A stretch of 44,772 nucleotides of DNA. Origin: Muribaculaceae bacterium (GTDB taxonomy: Bacteria; Bacteroidota; Bacteroidia; Bacteroidales; Muribaculaceae). Of the stretch, positions 35,138-44,179 are shown piece by piece (the first letter of the stretch is position 1; every line of letters starts with the position of its first letter). The translations under genes and the position numbers were made by a program. The stretch spans positions 1 through 44,772 of the forward strand of contig JAIDSL010000137.1 of assembly GCA_029061255.1 (NCBI GenBank). Direction: 5' to 3'. Under the pieces are notes generated by a model. It saw nothing but the letters and a program-made list of their open reading frames with translations. It was not told the DNA's origin and made no database searches.

Positions 35138-36007
35138 TTAGCCGATTGTATGGTTAGCGAATAATTCTTTTATCAAGTCTTCGATAGCTTCATCTGTGTT
35201 TTCAATCTTGCGGGCTTCCTTAGCCGTGAAGACAACGTTCTCGATGCTCTTCACCTTTGTCGGGCTACCTGCGAGGCCACACTGTGCGAGGTCTGCATCA
35301 ACGTAAGCTGCATTCCACTCTCCTATATTGAGATAAGGACGTTTTTCGATGAGTTCCTTCTTCTTTTCATCATTGGCAACCTCCGATGGAACAGCAGCAT
35401 ATTTGTATTTCTGAAGGCATTTTGCGTTTCTCGGACGGCAATCTGCAGCACTTCCGTTCACTGTCACTACGAGAGGCAGCGGAGCTTTAACTGTTTCGAC
35501 ACCGGATTCAATACGACGTTTTACTGTCACTTTTCCTCCTTCTGCATCGATGATTTCCTCTGCATATGTCACTGTGGGGAGTCCAAGTTTTTCTGCCACT
35601 TGCGGTCCTACCTGTGCGGTATCGCCGTCAATAGCCTGCCTGCCACCAATGATCAGGTCATAGTTGCCGAGTTTCTTAATTGCTGCGCTGAGTGCGTAAG
35701 AAGTTGCAAGAGTGTCAGATCCGGCAAAAGCACGGTCGGAAAGCACAACTCCATTATCAGCACCGCGATATAGACCTTCACGGATGATTTCCGCTGCGCG
35801 AGCCGGACCCATGGTCAGGATAGTCACTTTTGTGCCGGGATACATGTCCTTGAGGCGGAGAGCCTGCTCAAGAGCATTGAGATCTTCGGGGTTAAAGATG
35901 GCAGGGAGTGCCGCACGGTTTACAGTGCCGTCTTCCTTCATCGCATCTTTACCGACGTTTCTCGTATCAGGTACCTGCTTTGCAAGCACAATGATATTTA
36001 AACTCAT
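35138..36007 (-). CDS. etfB: Electron transfer flavoprotein, beta subunit
   Basis: The 289-residue protein begins LNIIVLAKQVPDTRNVG and contains LNALEQALRLKD, MGPARAAEIIREGLYRGAD and a GDTAQVGPQVAEKLGLP stretch, all typical of EtfB. It is the first gene of the operon and pairs with EtfA. The upstream TAATTTTG box at 36138-36145 (minus strand) could be the -7 element but lacks a good -33 partner. Confidence 0.95.
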   Translation of the reverse strand: MSLNIIVLAKQVPDTRNVGKDAMKEDGTVNRAALPAIFNPEDLNALEQALRLKDMYPGTKVTILTMGPARAAEIIREGLYRGADNGVVLSDRAFAGSDTLATSYALSAAIKKLGNYDLIIGGRQAIDGDTAQVGPQVAEKLGLPTVTYAEEIIDAEGGKVTVKRRIESGVETVKAPLPLVVTVNGSAADCRPRNAKCLQKYKYAAVPSEVANDEKKKELIEKRPYLNIGEWNAAYVDADLAQCGLAGSPTKVKSIENVVFTAKEARKIENTDEAIEDLIKELFANHTIG

Positions 36008-36216
36008 AATTTTGCAATATTATGTTTATAAATAATTATCGTTAAGTCCAAAAGTATCCGTCACTATCCTGTTTTGGCAATCCTTTTGCTTTGCATTTTG
36101 ACTGTATGCCATAATGCACACAATTCGGATTTGAGTGCAAAATTAATAAAAATTATTGAATTTATCCTATTTTTTCTTTAATAAAACCAAACTTAATTGT
36201 TAAATTCAACCATTTT

Positions 36217-36233
36217 CTAACAATGATTGTTAG
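36217..36233. promoter_or_regulatory. 17-bp palindrome upstream of nhaA
   Basis: CTAACAAT, one base, ATTGTTAG is a perfect inverted repeat ending 27 bases before the nhaA ATG. It is placed like an operator for a dimeric regulator. Neither strand shows a clear TTTG/TAnnTTTG promoter for nhaA, so the promoter may need an activator. Confidence 0.6.
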
Positions 36234-36260
36234 TATTTTAAATCTTTTAACATTTATACT

Positions 36261-37619
36261 ATGGCAAACGTATTCTTCATCGCTCAAAAGACTATAAAGA
36301 ATCACACCAATGGCGGAACTGTGCTTATGGCAGCAACAGCACTCGCCCTTATTGTGGTCAATCTTCCGTTCCTTCACGATTTCTACAACGGGCTCTGGAC
36401 TCATACTATCGCTCTGCGAGTTGGATCTTTCAATCTTTTCAGCCATCACGGTCATCCAATGTCTATTATGGATTTCATCAACGATGCGTTGATGGCGGTT
36501 TTCTTCTTTTCCGTAGGTCTCGAGATCAAGCGGGAGGTACTTGAAGGGGAACTCTCCTCTTTCCGTCAGGCTCTTCTCCCGATTGTGGCAGCAATAGGAG
36601 GCATGATAGTTCCTGTAGGTATCTTCTTCCTTCTTGGACATGGAACCGATTACGCGCAAGGTGCCGCAATACCGATGGCCACCGATATAGCATTTTCTCT
36701 CGGAGTGCTTGCTATGCTTGGCAAGCGCGTACCTATTGGTTTGAAAATATTCCTGACTACTCTTGCAGTGGTAGATGATATAGGTGGAATATTGGTGATT
36801 GCCATTTTCTATTCCGGACATATCGACTATGTTTCTCTCCTTTGGGCAGCCGGTTTGCTTGCTGTGCTTATAGCAGGAGGTATCTATGGAGTACATTACA
36901 AGACATTCTACGTCACCATAGGTATTTTCGTCTGGTTCCTTTTTCTCCAGTCTGGCGTGCACCCGACCATTGCAGGTGTTCTCGTTGCTTTTTGCGTTCC
37001 TGCAAAGCCTGTCTATGCTCCTAAAAAGTATATTAAAGCCATTCGCCAGTCCATTGGTCATTTCTCAAAGGAGGATGAGGAAAAGCTTGATCGCCGCGGC
37101 ATTCTGACCAAGGAACAGACAAACTGGCTTAAGGAGATAGAGTCTGCTTCTGATAAGGTCATCTCCCCGCTTCAGGACCTTGAGGACTCTCTCCATCCCA
37201 TCGTAAACTTCATTGTCGTGCCTCTTTTCGCTTTTGCCAATGCAGGCATATGGCTTGGAGATGTGAATGTGGCTGATATATTCTCTGGTGTGTCTATTGC
37301 AATCATTGCAGGTCTGGTACTTGGCAAATTCATTGGCATCTTTGCATTCAGTTGGGCTTGCATAAAGGCAAAGTTAGCTCCAATGCCTGAAGGAAGCACT
37401 TGGTCTCAGTTGGCAGCAGTCTCTGTTCTTGGAGGTATCGGTTTTACAGTTTCACTCTTCATAGCCAACCTTACATTTGGTGAAGACGTTTACCTCTCGC
37501 AAATTCTCAATAATGCCAAATTGGGTATTCTTATCGGATCCTTCCTTGCCGGATTCCTCGGCTGGCTCTTCCTCCATCTGACACTCCCAAAAGTCACAGA
37601 ATCAAAAGACGAAGAATAG
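36261..37619 (+). CDS. nhaA: Na+/H+ antiporter NhaA
   Basis: The 452-residue inner-membrane antiporter exchanges cytoplasmic Na+ for protons. About twelve hydrophobic segments are visible, with family motifs FFFSVGLEIKREVLEGELS and the paired aspartates of VVDDIGGILVIAIFY that form the ion-binding site. MATDIAFSLGVLAMLGKRVP is present too. It is longer than E. coli NhaA because of an internal charged loop (about 250-300). The gene stands alone between divergent etfB and convergent PHP-phosphatase genes. Confidence 0.96.
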   Translation: MANVFFIAQKTIKNHTNGGTVLMAATALALIVVNLPFLHDFYNGLWTHTIALRVGSFNLFSHHGHPMSIMDFINDALMAVFFFSVGLEIKREVLEGELSSFRQALLPIVAAIGGMIVPVGIFFLLGHGTDYAQGAAIPMATDIAFSLGVLAMLGKRVPIGLKIFLTTLAVVDDIGGILVIAIFYSGHIDYVSLLWAAGLLAVLIAGGIYGVHYKTFYVTIGIFVWFLFLQSGVHPTIAGVLVAFCVPAKPVYAPKKYIKAIRQSIGHFSKEDEEKLDRRGILTKEQTNWLKEIESASDKVISPLQDLEDSLHPIVNFIVVPLFAFANAGIWLGDVNVADIFSGVSIAIIAGLVLGKFIGIFAFSWACIKAKLAPMPEGSTWSQLAAVSVLGGIGFTVSLFIANLTFGEDVYLSQILNNAKLGILIGSFLAGFLGWLFLHLTLPKVTESKDEE

Positions 37620-37644
37620 TGTCCCTCCTTGTAATATAAATAAG

Positions 37645-37693
37645 CGCTTTGGAATGTATTTTTACAAATCCAAAGCGTTTTTTCTATAAGAAT
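37645..37693. terminator. Terminator between nhaA and the PHP phosphatase
   Basis: CGCTTTGG (37645-37652) pairs with CCAAAGCG (37680-37687) and is followed by six T on the plus strand. It ends the nhaA transcript and may also serve the convergent gene. Confidence 0.88.
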
Positions 37694-37695
37694 AT

Positions 37696-38499
37696 TTATG
37701 GTAGTTCATTAAGTTGAGTCTCCATGCCGGCAAGTTGCAAGCGTTGAATAGCGGCATTGTAACCGGCATCAACTTTATCTGGATAGTGAGCATCAGTACT
37801 TAATACGATCTTTGCATTATATTTCTTGAGGAGTGGCCACCATCTTTCAGCCGGAAAAAATCTATGGCCTGTGTCGAATTTCTTTGTGTTAATTTCAATT
37901 ATGACTCCTTTTTCAACAGCCTTGGCTATTACCCTCTCCACCAATTCTGCATACCAAGCTTGGTCTTCAAGATCAGCCATGGCATGACTTCCGTTATCTC
38001 CTATTTTGTCAAGATGCCCGATAATGTCAAAGCCCCCGGCTTCAAGCATCTCAAGCTCCATCGCGAAATATGTCTCCGCCACATAACGTAAGTCTCCTTC
38101 ATATTCTGTCGCAAGATACTTTAAGAATCTTTCGGCCGGACCATCTACATCAACTGGCTTTCCTTCGCGGGTCCTTACGAAATGCACAGATCCAATCCGA
38201 TAGTCAAGCGGAAGAGAACGGAAATATTCTATTTGCGGGCCAAACACCGAGGATACGTAATCAATCTCCATACCCGTCAAGATAGTCATCTTATCTCTAT
38301 ACTCTTCCTTAAGGCGCTTAGACTCTTTTATGTACTTGTCCACATCCTCAGCCTTCATATTAGCTCCAGATGGGCAGCAGATAGGACTGTGAGGTGATAT
38401 ACCCCACACCTTGAATCCTGCATCGTAAGCTGCTATGGCTATTTCTGCCATGCTTGCTCTTCCATCGCAAAACTCAGTGTGGCTATGATAATTTTTCAT
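37696..38499 (-). CDS. hisK: PHP-family histidinol-phosphatase
   Basis: The 267-residue protein has the HSHTEFCDG metal-binding start, EIDYVSSVF and GSVHFVRTREG, matching the HisK-type histidinol-phosphatase of the PHP family. This family uses metal ions to remove phosphate from histidinol phosphate in histidine biosynthesis. The substrate is inferred from the family; other PHP phosphoesterases look similar. It converges with nhaA and sits apart from any other his genes in this window. Confidence 0.85.
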   Translation of the reverse strand: MKNYHSHTEFCDGRASMAEIAIAAYDAGFKVWGISPHSPICCPSGANMKAEDVDKYIKESKRLKEEYRDKMTILTGMEIDYVSSVFGPQIEYFRSLPLDYRIGSVHFVRTREGKPVDVDGPAERFLKYLATEYEGDLRYVAETYFAMELEMLEAGGFDIIGHLDKIGDNGSHAMADLEDQAWYAELVERVIAKAVEKGVIIEINTKKFDTGHRFFPAERWWPLLKKYNAKIVLSTDAHYPDKVDAGYNAAIQRLQLAGMETQLNELP

Positions 38500-38539
38500 A
38501 TTTCTATGATAACTTTTTAACCATTAACCTTATAATCCT

Positions 38540-38561
38540 CAACTTTCGCAAGCGAAAGTTG
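38540..38561. repeat. Perfect 22-bp palindrome between two genes
   Basis: CAACTTTCGC AA GCGAAAGTTG would be almost wholly self-complementary; as a hairpin it would form an 8-bp stem with a six-base loop. It lies just past the stop of the PD40 protein gene, but no T-run follows on that strand, so a terminator is not certain. It may be a copy of a dispersed palindromic repeat. Confidence 0.6.
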
Positions 38562-38566
38562 AATCC

Positions 38567-39826
38567 TTAATCTTTTGTCTCTGCTGTAATAATGGTATTG
38601 CGCATTTTCAGGAGTCGCTCATTCTGCCAATCCCTCTGCTTTTCCAACTCAAGAATCTGATTTTTGAGTGAAGTTGCCGATCCTTTTTTCTTATCAGTCT
38701 GATGATAGCGTTTCCTTAGGTCAGAAAGTTTGTTTTCAAGTGCCTTGTGTTCCTCAAGTGCCTGCAGATACTGCTGCATATTTGATCTGGCTGAGTTAGA
38801 CTTGAAATCGGAAATCCTTCTCATCACTTTTCCTCCTTGCATGGGGAAAATAAATGAAGAGCCAGATTCCTTATTATCCAGATTGCTTCTCTTGTTGATT
38901 TCCTTTATTATGGCAGAATAGTCTGTCTCGGGATTTTGAGTTACACTTATATCGTCTATTCTTGCCAATGAGATGATGTCATCTTCTTCATCAGGATTGT
39001 AATTCTTGCGCACTTCATTGGTCTTGAACACATAAATAGTCAATTGATCTTCAAGACGATTTCGATCAGTGACCCACCAGCCGATACCGTTTTCTTCATC
39101 AATAGCTATCATATACTCATTATAAGGTGAGTTAAAAGGATACCCCAACCCTATTGGCTGGCGAAATTCCCCGGTGGCTGGATCCTTCGTGGCTACAAAA
39201 AGATCATATCCACCCATGCTACCCTCGCCGTCGCCTGAAAAATAAAGTGTCACTCCATCTGTCAGCAGAAATGGATTTCGGGCATTTCCACCTTCGTTAA
39301 GAATTGTTCCAACACTTACAGGCACTTCCCATGATCCATCCATCAGCTGCTCACTCTGCATGATCACTTCCCTATGATCCTCATCTTTCTCTGACCACAT
39401 CATGACATCACCAGACTCAGAGGAATACGCGAAATCCGACTGATTGTGTCGTTTTCGAAGAATAGAGACATCCGGATCAAGCACTTTACCCCCGGATATC
39501 GGAAGCTTTATATGCTTGACGAAATCAGAAACTGGCACATCAATTCTATCGATAATTTCTATTTTTTGAACATTATCGAGCGAATTCTCTGCTATTTCCA
39601 ATTGTCGCATATAGGTTTCAAGAAGTTCTTCATCTGGAGCGTTCTGCCCTTTCCTCATGGTCTTGGCATACTTCTCATATTTTTCCGATGCGAGTTCAAA
39701 ATCATAATTCATAAATGCCTCGCGCCCTTCACGCAACAAGTCTCCTTTGGCCATAGGTATTCCGCACATGAATACCAAAGAGCCAAGAACAAACCTACAG
39801 CCTATTTTAAGTGTATTTTTTACCAT
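38567..39826 (-). CDS. Exported PD40 (WD40-like beta-propeller) repeat protein
   Basis: The 419-residue protein has a signal-like N-terminus (KNTLKIGCRFVLGSLVFMCG) and a tetratricopeptide-like helical segment (about 35-80). It then has PD40-type propeller blades (about 130-290: FLLTDGVTLYFSGDGEGSMGGYDLFVATKD is one blade) and a C-terminal coiled coil (about 350-415). It has no OmpA domain, unlike the longer envelope proteins of this type. It is probably periplasmic or attached to the outer membrane. Function unknown. It stands alone downstream of the mutA-mutB operon, which ends in its own terminator. Confidence 0.8.
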   Translation of the reverse strand: MVKNTLKIGCRFVLGSLVFMCGIPMAKGDLLREGREAFMNYDFELASEKYEKYAKTMRKGQNAPDEELLETYMRQLEIAENSLDNVQKIEIIDRIDVPVSDFVKHIKLPISGGKVLDPDVSILRKRHNQSDFAYSSESGDVMMWSEKDEDHREVIMQSEQLMDGSWEVPVSVGTILNEGGNARNPFLLTDGVTLYFSGDGEGSMGGYDLFVATKDPATGEFRQPIGLGYPFNSPYNEYMIAIDEENGIGWWVTDRNRLEDQLTIYVFKTNEVRKNYNPDEEDDIISLARIDDISVTQNPETDYSAIIKEINKRSNLDNKESGSSFIFPMQGGKVMRRISDFKSNSARSNMQQYLQALEEHKALENKLSDLRKRYHQTDKKKGSATSLKNQILELEKQRDWQNERLLKMRNTIITAETKD

Positions 39827-39895
39827 ATCTTATTGTAAGGAGAATATCTCACATAGATATAACAAAAAAACAGGAGATAAAGTATAAAAACAAGA

Positions 39896-39921
39896 GCAGA
39901 CACCATTAAAATGGTATCTGC
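39896..39921 (-). terminator. Terminator of the mutA-mutB operon
   Basis: GCAGACACCATT (39896-39907) pairs with AATGGTATCTGC (39910-39921) with one mismatch. The minus strand continues into TTGTTTTTAT. Confidence 0.85.
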
Positions 39922-39945
39922 CCAAGCAATATTTATGATTTATGA

Positions 39946-42090
39946 TTACTCAGCTGTCTGCTCGTTGAGGAGGCGAATCATTTCGATTGCGCTCTTCGGG
40001 ATGCGTGTGCCGGGGCCAAAGATAGCTGCTACGCCTGCATTGTAGAGGAAGTCGTAGTCCTGAGCAGGAATTACGCCACCTGCAGTGACGAGGATATCCT
40101 CACGTCCAAGCTTCTTAAGCTCTTCGATCACCTGTGGTACAAGTGTCTTGTGGCCTGCAGCAAGTGAGCTTACACCGAGGATATGAACGTCATTCTCTAC
40201 AGCCTGGCGAGCTGCCTCAGCAGGGGTCTGGAAGAGAGGACCCATATCTACGTCAAAGCCACAGTCTGCATAGCCGGTTGCTACCACCTTAGCGCCACGG
40301 TCGTGACCATCCTGACCCATCTTTGCGATCATGATACGGGGCTGGCGACCTTCGCGTTTTGCGAAATCAGCCACTGCCTTACGGGCTTCCTCAAATTCAG
40401 GATCACCCTTTTCTTCGCTTGAATACACGCCTGAAATAGTTTTGATGATTGCTTTATATCGTCCTACTACAGCTTCGCATGCATCTGATATTTCACCGAG
40501 AGATGCACGGAGTCCGGCTGCTTTCACCGCAAGGTCAAGTAGGTTACCCTTGCTCGGATCCTTGACTGCCTCTGTGATGTCTGCAAGCGCCTTCTGCACT
40601 GCAGCCTCGTCACGGTTCTTACGGAGCTCTTCAAGACGGCCACACTGTTCGTTGCGAACCTCAGTGTTGTCAATCTCAAGGATATCAATAGGATCCTCAT
40701 GATCAAGGCGGTATTTGTTGATACCGATGATAGCCTGCTTGCCGGAGTCGATACGGGCCTGAGTGCGTGCGGCAGCCTCTTCGATCTTCATCTTTGGCAG
40801 ACCGGTCTCGATTGCCTTGGCCATACCACCGAGTTTCTCGATTTCCTCAATGTGAGCCCAAGCCTTCTCTGCTATCTCATTTGTGAGAGCTTCTACATAG
40901 TAGCTGCCACCCCATGGGTCAACCTGCTTCGTGACGTAAGTTTCCTCCTGAATATAGATCTGTGTGTTACGTGCGATACGAGCAGAGAAGTCTGTTGGAA
41001 GTGCGATAGCCTCATCAAGAGCGTTTGTATGAAGCGACTGTGTATGTCCGAGAACGGCACCCATTGCTTCTACACAAGTACGACCTACGTTGTTGAAGGG
41101 ATCCTGCTCTGTAAGAGACCATCCAGAAGTCTGTGAGTGCGTACGGAGTGCAAGAGATTTAGGATTCTTCGGATTAAACTGCTTCACGATGCGGGCCCAA
41201 AGCATACGTGCTGCACGCATTTTTGCAATTTCCATGAAGTAGTTCATCGAAATGCCCCAGAAGAAGCTCAAGCGGGGAGCAAACGAGTCGATGTCCATGC
41301 CTGCATTGACACCTGCGCGGAGATACTCAAGGCCGTCAGCAAGAGTATAAGCAAGCTCGATGTCGGCAGTTGCGCCTGCCTCCTGCATATGATAGCCGGA
41401 GATTGAGATGGAGTTAAACTTAGGCATGTTCTTTGAAGTATATTCAAAGATGTCGGCAATGATCTTCATGGAGAATGCCGGTGGATAGATGTAAGTGTTG
41501 CGCACCATGAACTCCTTGAGGATGTCGTTCTGGATAGTACCTGCCATTTCCTCAAGTTTCACTCCCTGCTCAAGACCTGCATTAATGTAGAAGGCAAGAA
41601 CCGGGAGCACTGCACCATTCATGGTCATTGACACTGACATCTTGCCCAATGGAATTCCATCGAAAAGAACTTTCATGTCTTCGATTGAGCAGATGGAAAC
41701 GCCTGCTTTGCCTACGTCGCCTACCACGCGCTCGTGATCTGCATCATAACCGCGGTGAGTAGGAAGGTCAAATGCTACAGAAAGACCTTTCTGGCCGGAT
41801 GCGAGGTTACGGCGATAGAATGCATTGGATTCTGCTGCTGTTGAGAAGCCTGCGTACTGACGGATTGTCCAAGGACGCATAGGATACATACCGCTGTACG
41901 GCCCACGAAGGAATGGAGGAAGACCTGCTACATAGTCAAGGTGTTCCAGACCCTCAAGATCCTCTTTTGTATAGACTGGCTTAACTGGAATAAGTTCCGC
42001 AGTGAGCCATTCCTCCCCTTTCTCCACCGGAGCGGCAGCGGCGGGAGTCACTACCTTATTAATATCTATTTCTTTAAAATTAGGTCTCAT
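39946..42090 (-). CDS. mutB: Methylmalonyl-CoA mutase, large (catalytic) subunit
   Basis: The 714-residue protein interconverts succinyl-CoA and methylmalonyl-CoA using adenosylcobalamin. The N-terminal TIM barrel is recognisable from [18 protein letters not shown] and the substrate-binding [12 protein letters not shown]. The C-terminal B12-binding domain carries the DGHDRG motif near residue 600. It starts nine bases after mutA. In this fermentative organism it would run towards propionate. Confidence 0.97.
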   Translation of the reverse strand: MRPNFKEIDINKVVTPAAAAPVEKGEEWLTAELIPVKPVYTKEDLEGLEHLDYVAGLPPFLRGPYSGMYPMRPWTIRQYAGFSTAAESNAFYRRNLASGQKGLSVAFDLPTHRGYDADHERVVGDVGKAGVSICSIEDMKVLFDGIPLGKMSVSMTMNGAVLPVLAFYINAGLEQGVKLEEMAGTIQNDILKEFMVRNTYIYPPAFSMKIIADIFEYTSKNMPKFNSISISGYHMQEAGATADIELAYTLADGLEYLRAGVNAGMDIDSFAPRLSFFWGISMNYFMEIAKMRAARMLWARIVKQFNPKNPKSLALRTHSQTSGWSLTEQDPFNNVGRTCVEAMGAVLGHTQSLHTNALDEAIALPTDFSARIARNTQIYIQEETYVTKQVDPWGGSYYVEALTNEIAEKAWAHIEEIEKLGGMAKAIETGLPKMKIEEAAARTQARIDSGKQAIIGINKYRLDHEDPIDILEIDNTEVRNEQCGRLEELRKNRDEAAVQKALADITEAVKDPSKGNLLDLAVKAAGLRASLGEISDACEAVVGRYKAIIKTISGVYSSEEKGDPEFEEARKAVADFAKREGRQPRIMIAKMGQDGHDRGAKVVATGYADCGFDVDMGPLFQTPAEAARQAVENDVHILGVSSLAAGHKTLVPQVIEELKKLGREDILVTAGGVIPAQDYDFLYNAGVAAIFGPGTRIPKSAIEMIRLLNEQTAE

Positions 42091-42099
42091 GTTGGCGGA

Positions 42100-43950
42100 T
42101 TATTTGAGGAGTTTCGCATTGAAGTCCACGAGTGTATCAAGCACATTGACGCGTACGTGGATAAAGTTCTCGATTCCCTGAGCCTTGAGCTCTTCCATGC
42201 ATGCCGGTGCGCCTGCTACTACAAACATTGCACGGCCATCGAGCTCCTTGAATGCTTCAGGTGCATATTCTGCATATTCATCATCGCTTGAGCAGAGCAC
42301 CACTACGTCTGCACCCTTCTCAATTGCAGCATCTACACCTTCCTTCACAGTTGCAAATCCATTGTTGTCGATGATCTCATATCCTGCGCAACCGAAGAAG
42401 TTGCCTGAGAACTGAGCACGAGCAAGACGCATTGCAAGGTTGCCGATAGTAAGCATAAATACTTTCGGACGGTTAGCAGCACGTTCCGTATCAAGGCGAA
42501 GCTGCTCAAACTGGCTTGCTGCACGGTCAAAGTTGAGATACTCGACAGCTCCGTCGGTTGCTTCTCCACAACCGCAGCCACATGCACAACCATCTTTCTT
42601 GATCTTGTCAAGTGCCATTTCGTTGACATTTGGATACTGGTTGGTACCGAGAAGGATTTCTTTTCTGCGTGCCACGTCAAGGTGACGCTTCACGCCGCTT
42701 TCGTTGACCTTTGCCTGAATCTCGCCTTTCTTGAGCATCTCATAAAAGCCACCGTTGTCTTCGACTTCATTGAACACCTTCCATGCCTGTGCTGCGATGG
42801 AGCAAGTGAGGGTCTCGATATAGTAGCTGCCGCCAGCGGGGTCTACTACCTTATCAAGGTGTGACTCATCACGGAGCAGATGCTGCTGATTGCGTGCTAT
42901 GCGCTCGCTGAATTCATCTGGAGTTGTATATACGAGGTCAAACGGAAGTGTCTCGATAGAATCGACACCGGCCAGTGCTGCGCTCATGGTCTCTGTCATA
43001 GAGCGGAGAAGGTTGACATGTGCATCGTAGATGGTCATGTTGAATTCACTTGTCACAGCGTGTACAGCCATCTTGCAGCACTCCTCGTCAGCTCCGTAAG
43101 CCTTCACTATTTCAGCCCAAAGCATACGTCCGGCACGGAACTTTGCAAGTTCCATGAAATAGTTCGAGCTGATACCCATGTTGAATTTGATACGCTTGTT
43201 CACTTCGCAGGGAGTAAGGCCGGCCTCTGTCATGAGGGTCATCCATTCTGCTCCCCATGCAAGGGCGTAACCGAGCTCCTGGGTGATATATGCTCCTGCA
43301 TTATTGAGAAGGAAGCTGTCTACAGCAAAGCAACGAAGACCCTCTACAGGTTTTACTGCCTCATATACGGCAAGTGCAGTCTCCTTAAGATCTTTCGGGA
43401 ATTCGAGGCCATGCTTGAGAAGACGCTTGAAGGGATTGAAACCTATGCTTCCTTTGAATGTATCTTTTGCACCTGCTTTTTCTACGAGCTCTACAAGAGC
43501 CTTTGCCATCTCTTCAGCCTTGCGCGGGCAGCAGATGATGTTAACCTCGACCTTATTCAAGTCTATGCCATCGAGCACGGCAGCAAGGTCAGAAGCCTCG
43601 AGTCCACGCATGCTGATTCCGAGTGACTCTACTCCCTTGTCGATAGCATGCTTAGCATTTGCATTGATTTCTTCTGCTGCAGTGCCAAGGATCTGCTGGC
43701 GGATGAGCCAGTCATTGTTGGTTTTGGTGCCTCTTACGTATGGATACTGGCCGGGCATTGAGCCGACTGATGGAAGACCTTCGATATCTTCCTTACGATA
43801 GAAAGGCATGACATTGAAGCCTTCATTGGTGCGCCATACGAGCTTCTTGTTGAAGTCTGCGCCCTTTAGATCGACATTGATCTTCGCCATCCATTCTTCG
43901 GTGGATACCGGCGGGAACATGTCAAACAGTTTTTCTTTCTTTTCTGCCAT
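42100..43950 (-). CDS. mutA: Methylmalonyl-CoA mutase, small subunit
   Basis: The 616-residue partner of MutB has the same two-domain plan but has lost the DxHxxG B12 ligand motif (the B12-like part reads SGNFFGCAGYEIIDN), so it is structural rather than catalytic. An unusual cysteine-rich patch CACGCGCGEATDG lies around residues 450-460, between the barrel and the C-terminal domain. MutA-MutB is the standard heterodimer. A -7 box TAAATTTG (44044-44051, minus strand) implies a leader of nearly 90 bases. Confidence 0.95.
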   Translation of the reverse strand: MAEKKEKLFDMFPPVSTEEWMAKINVDLKGADFNKKLVWRTNEGFNVMPFYRKEDIEGLPSVGSMPGQYPYVRGTKTNNDWLIRQQILGTAAEEINANAKHAIDKGVESLGISMRGLEASDLAAVLDGIDLNKVEVNIICCPRKAEEMAKALVELVEKAGAKDTFKGSIGFNPFKRLLKHGLEFPKDLKETALAVYEAVKPVEGLRCFAVDSFLLNNAGAYITQELGYALAWGAEWMTLMTEAGLTPCEVNKRIKFNMGISSNYFMELAKFRAGRMLWAEIVKAYGADEECCKMAVHAVTSEFNMTIYDAHVNLLRSMTETMSAALAGVDSIETLPFDLVYTTPDEFSERIARNQQHLLRDESHLDKVVDPAGGSYYIETLTCSIAAQAWKVFNEVEDNGGFYEMLKKGEIQAKVNESGVKRHLDVARRKEILLGTNQYPNVNEMALDKIKKDGCACGCGCGEATDGAVEYLNFDRAASQFEQLRLDTERAANRPKVFMLTIGNLAMRLARAQFSGNFFGCAGYEIIDNNGFATVKEGVDAAIEKGADVVVLCSSDDEYAEYAPEAFKELDGRAMFVVAGAPACMEELKAQGIENFIHVRVNVLDTLVDFNAKLLK

Positions 43951-44043
43951 AATTAAATAGCTTAATATGAATTCTAATGAATAATCATTTCATGGTAAGC
44001 AGTCGAAAAATCCCATTTGGGGTCTTTCTTCCCTAATTTGTTG

Positions 44044-44051
44044 CAAATTTA
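44044..44051 (-). promoter_or_regulatory. Putative -7 box of mutA-mutB
   Basis: TAAATTTG on the minus strand matches TAnnTTTG; the -33 element is at best TTTC. The leader (43951-44037) shows a small CCC-AAAT-GGG hairpin but not the features of a cobalamin riboswitch. Confidence 0.55.
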
Positions 44052-44131
44052 ATCATTTTTTTTTGAATAAAGAAATCTAAACCATTAAAATATCGTGTAA
44101 ATTCCACTAAAAATATATACAAATGATAAAA

Positions 44132-44166
44132 AACGTGCCAAGGTATCTACCTTGACACGTTTTTTT
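44132..44166. terminator. Strong hairpin terminator after the ftsE-like gene
   Basis: AACGTG, C, CAAGGTA (44132-44145) pairs with TACCTTG, A, CACGTT (44148-44161), around a two-base tip and with one mismatch. T-runs flank both sides (plus: 44160-44166; minus: through the AAAAAA at 44128-44133), so it could end transcripts from either direction. It ends the minus-strand FtsE-like operon. Confidence 0.92.
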
Positions 44167-44179
44167 CGAATCGTATGAC

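Noticed and set aside
36162..37061. A 299-codon open frame on the minus strand inside nhaA
   Set aside because: It lies antisense to a complete, highly conserved antiporter gene, has a Cys/His-rich random composition and no promoter; the codon bias of nhaA explains it.
42880..43626. A 248-codon plus-strand frame inside mutA
   Set aside because: Antisense to the clearly coding mutA; no start signals and low-complexity Cys/His composition.
43951..44043. Cobalamin riboswitch before mutA
   Set aside because: The leader is under 90 bases and lacks the large conserved folds of a B12 riboswitch.
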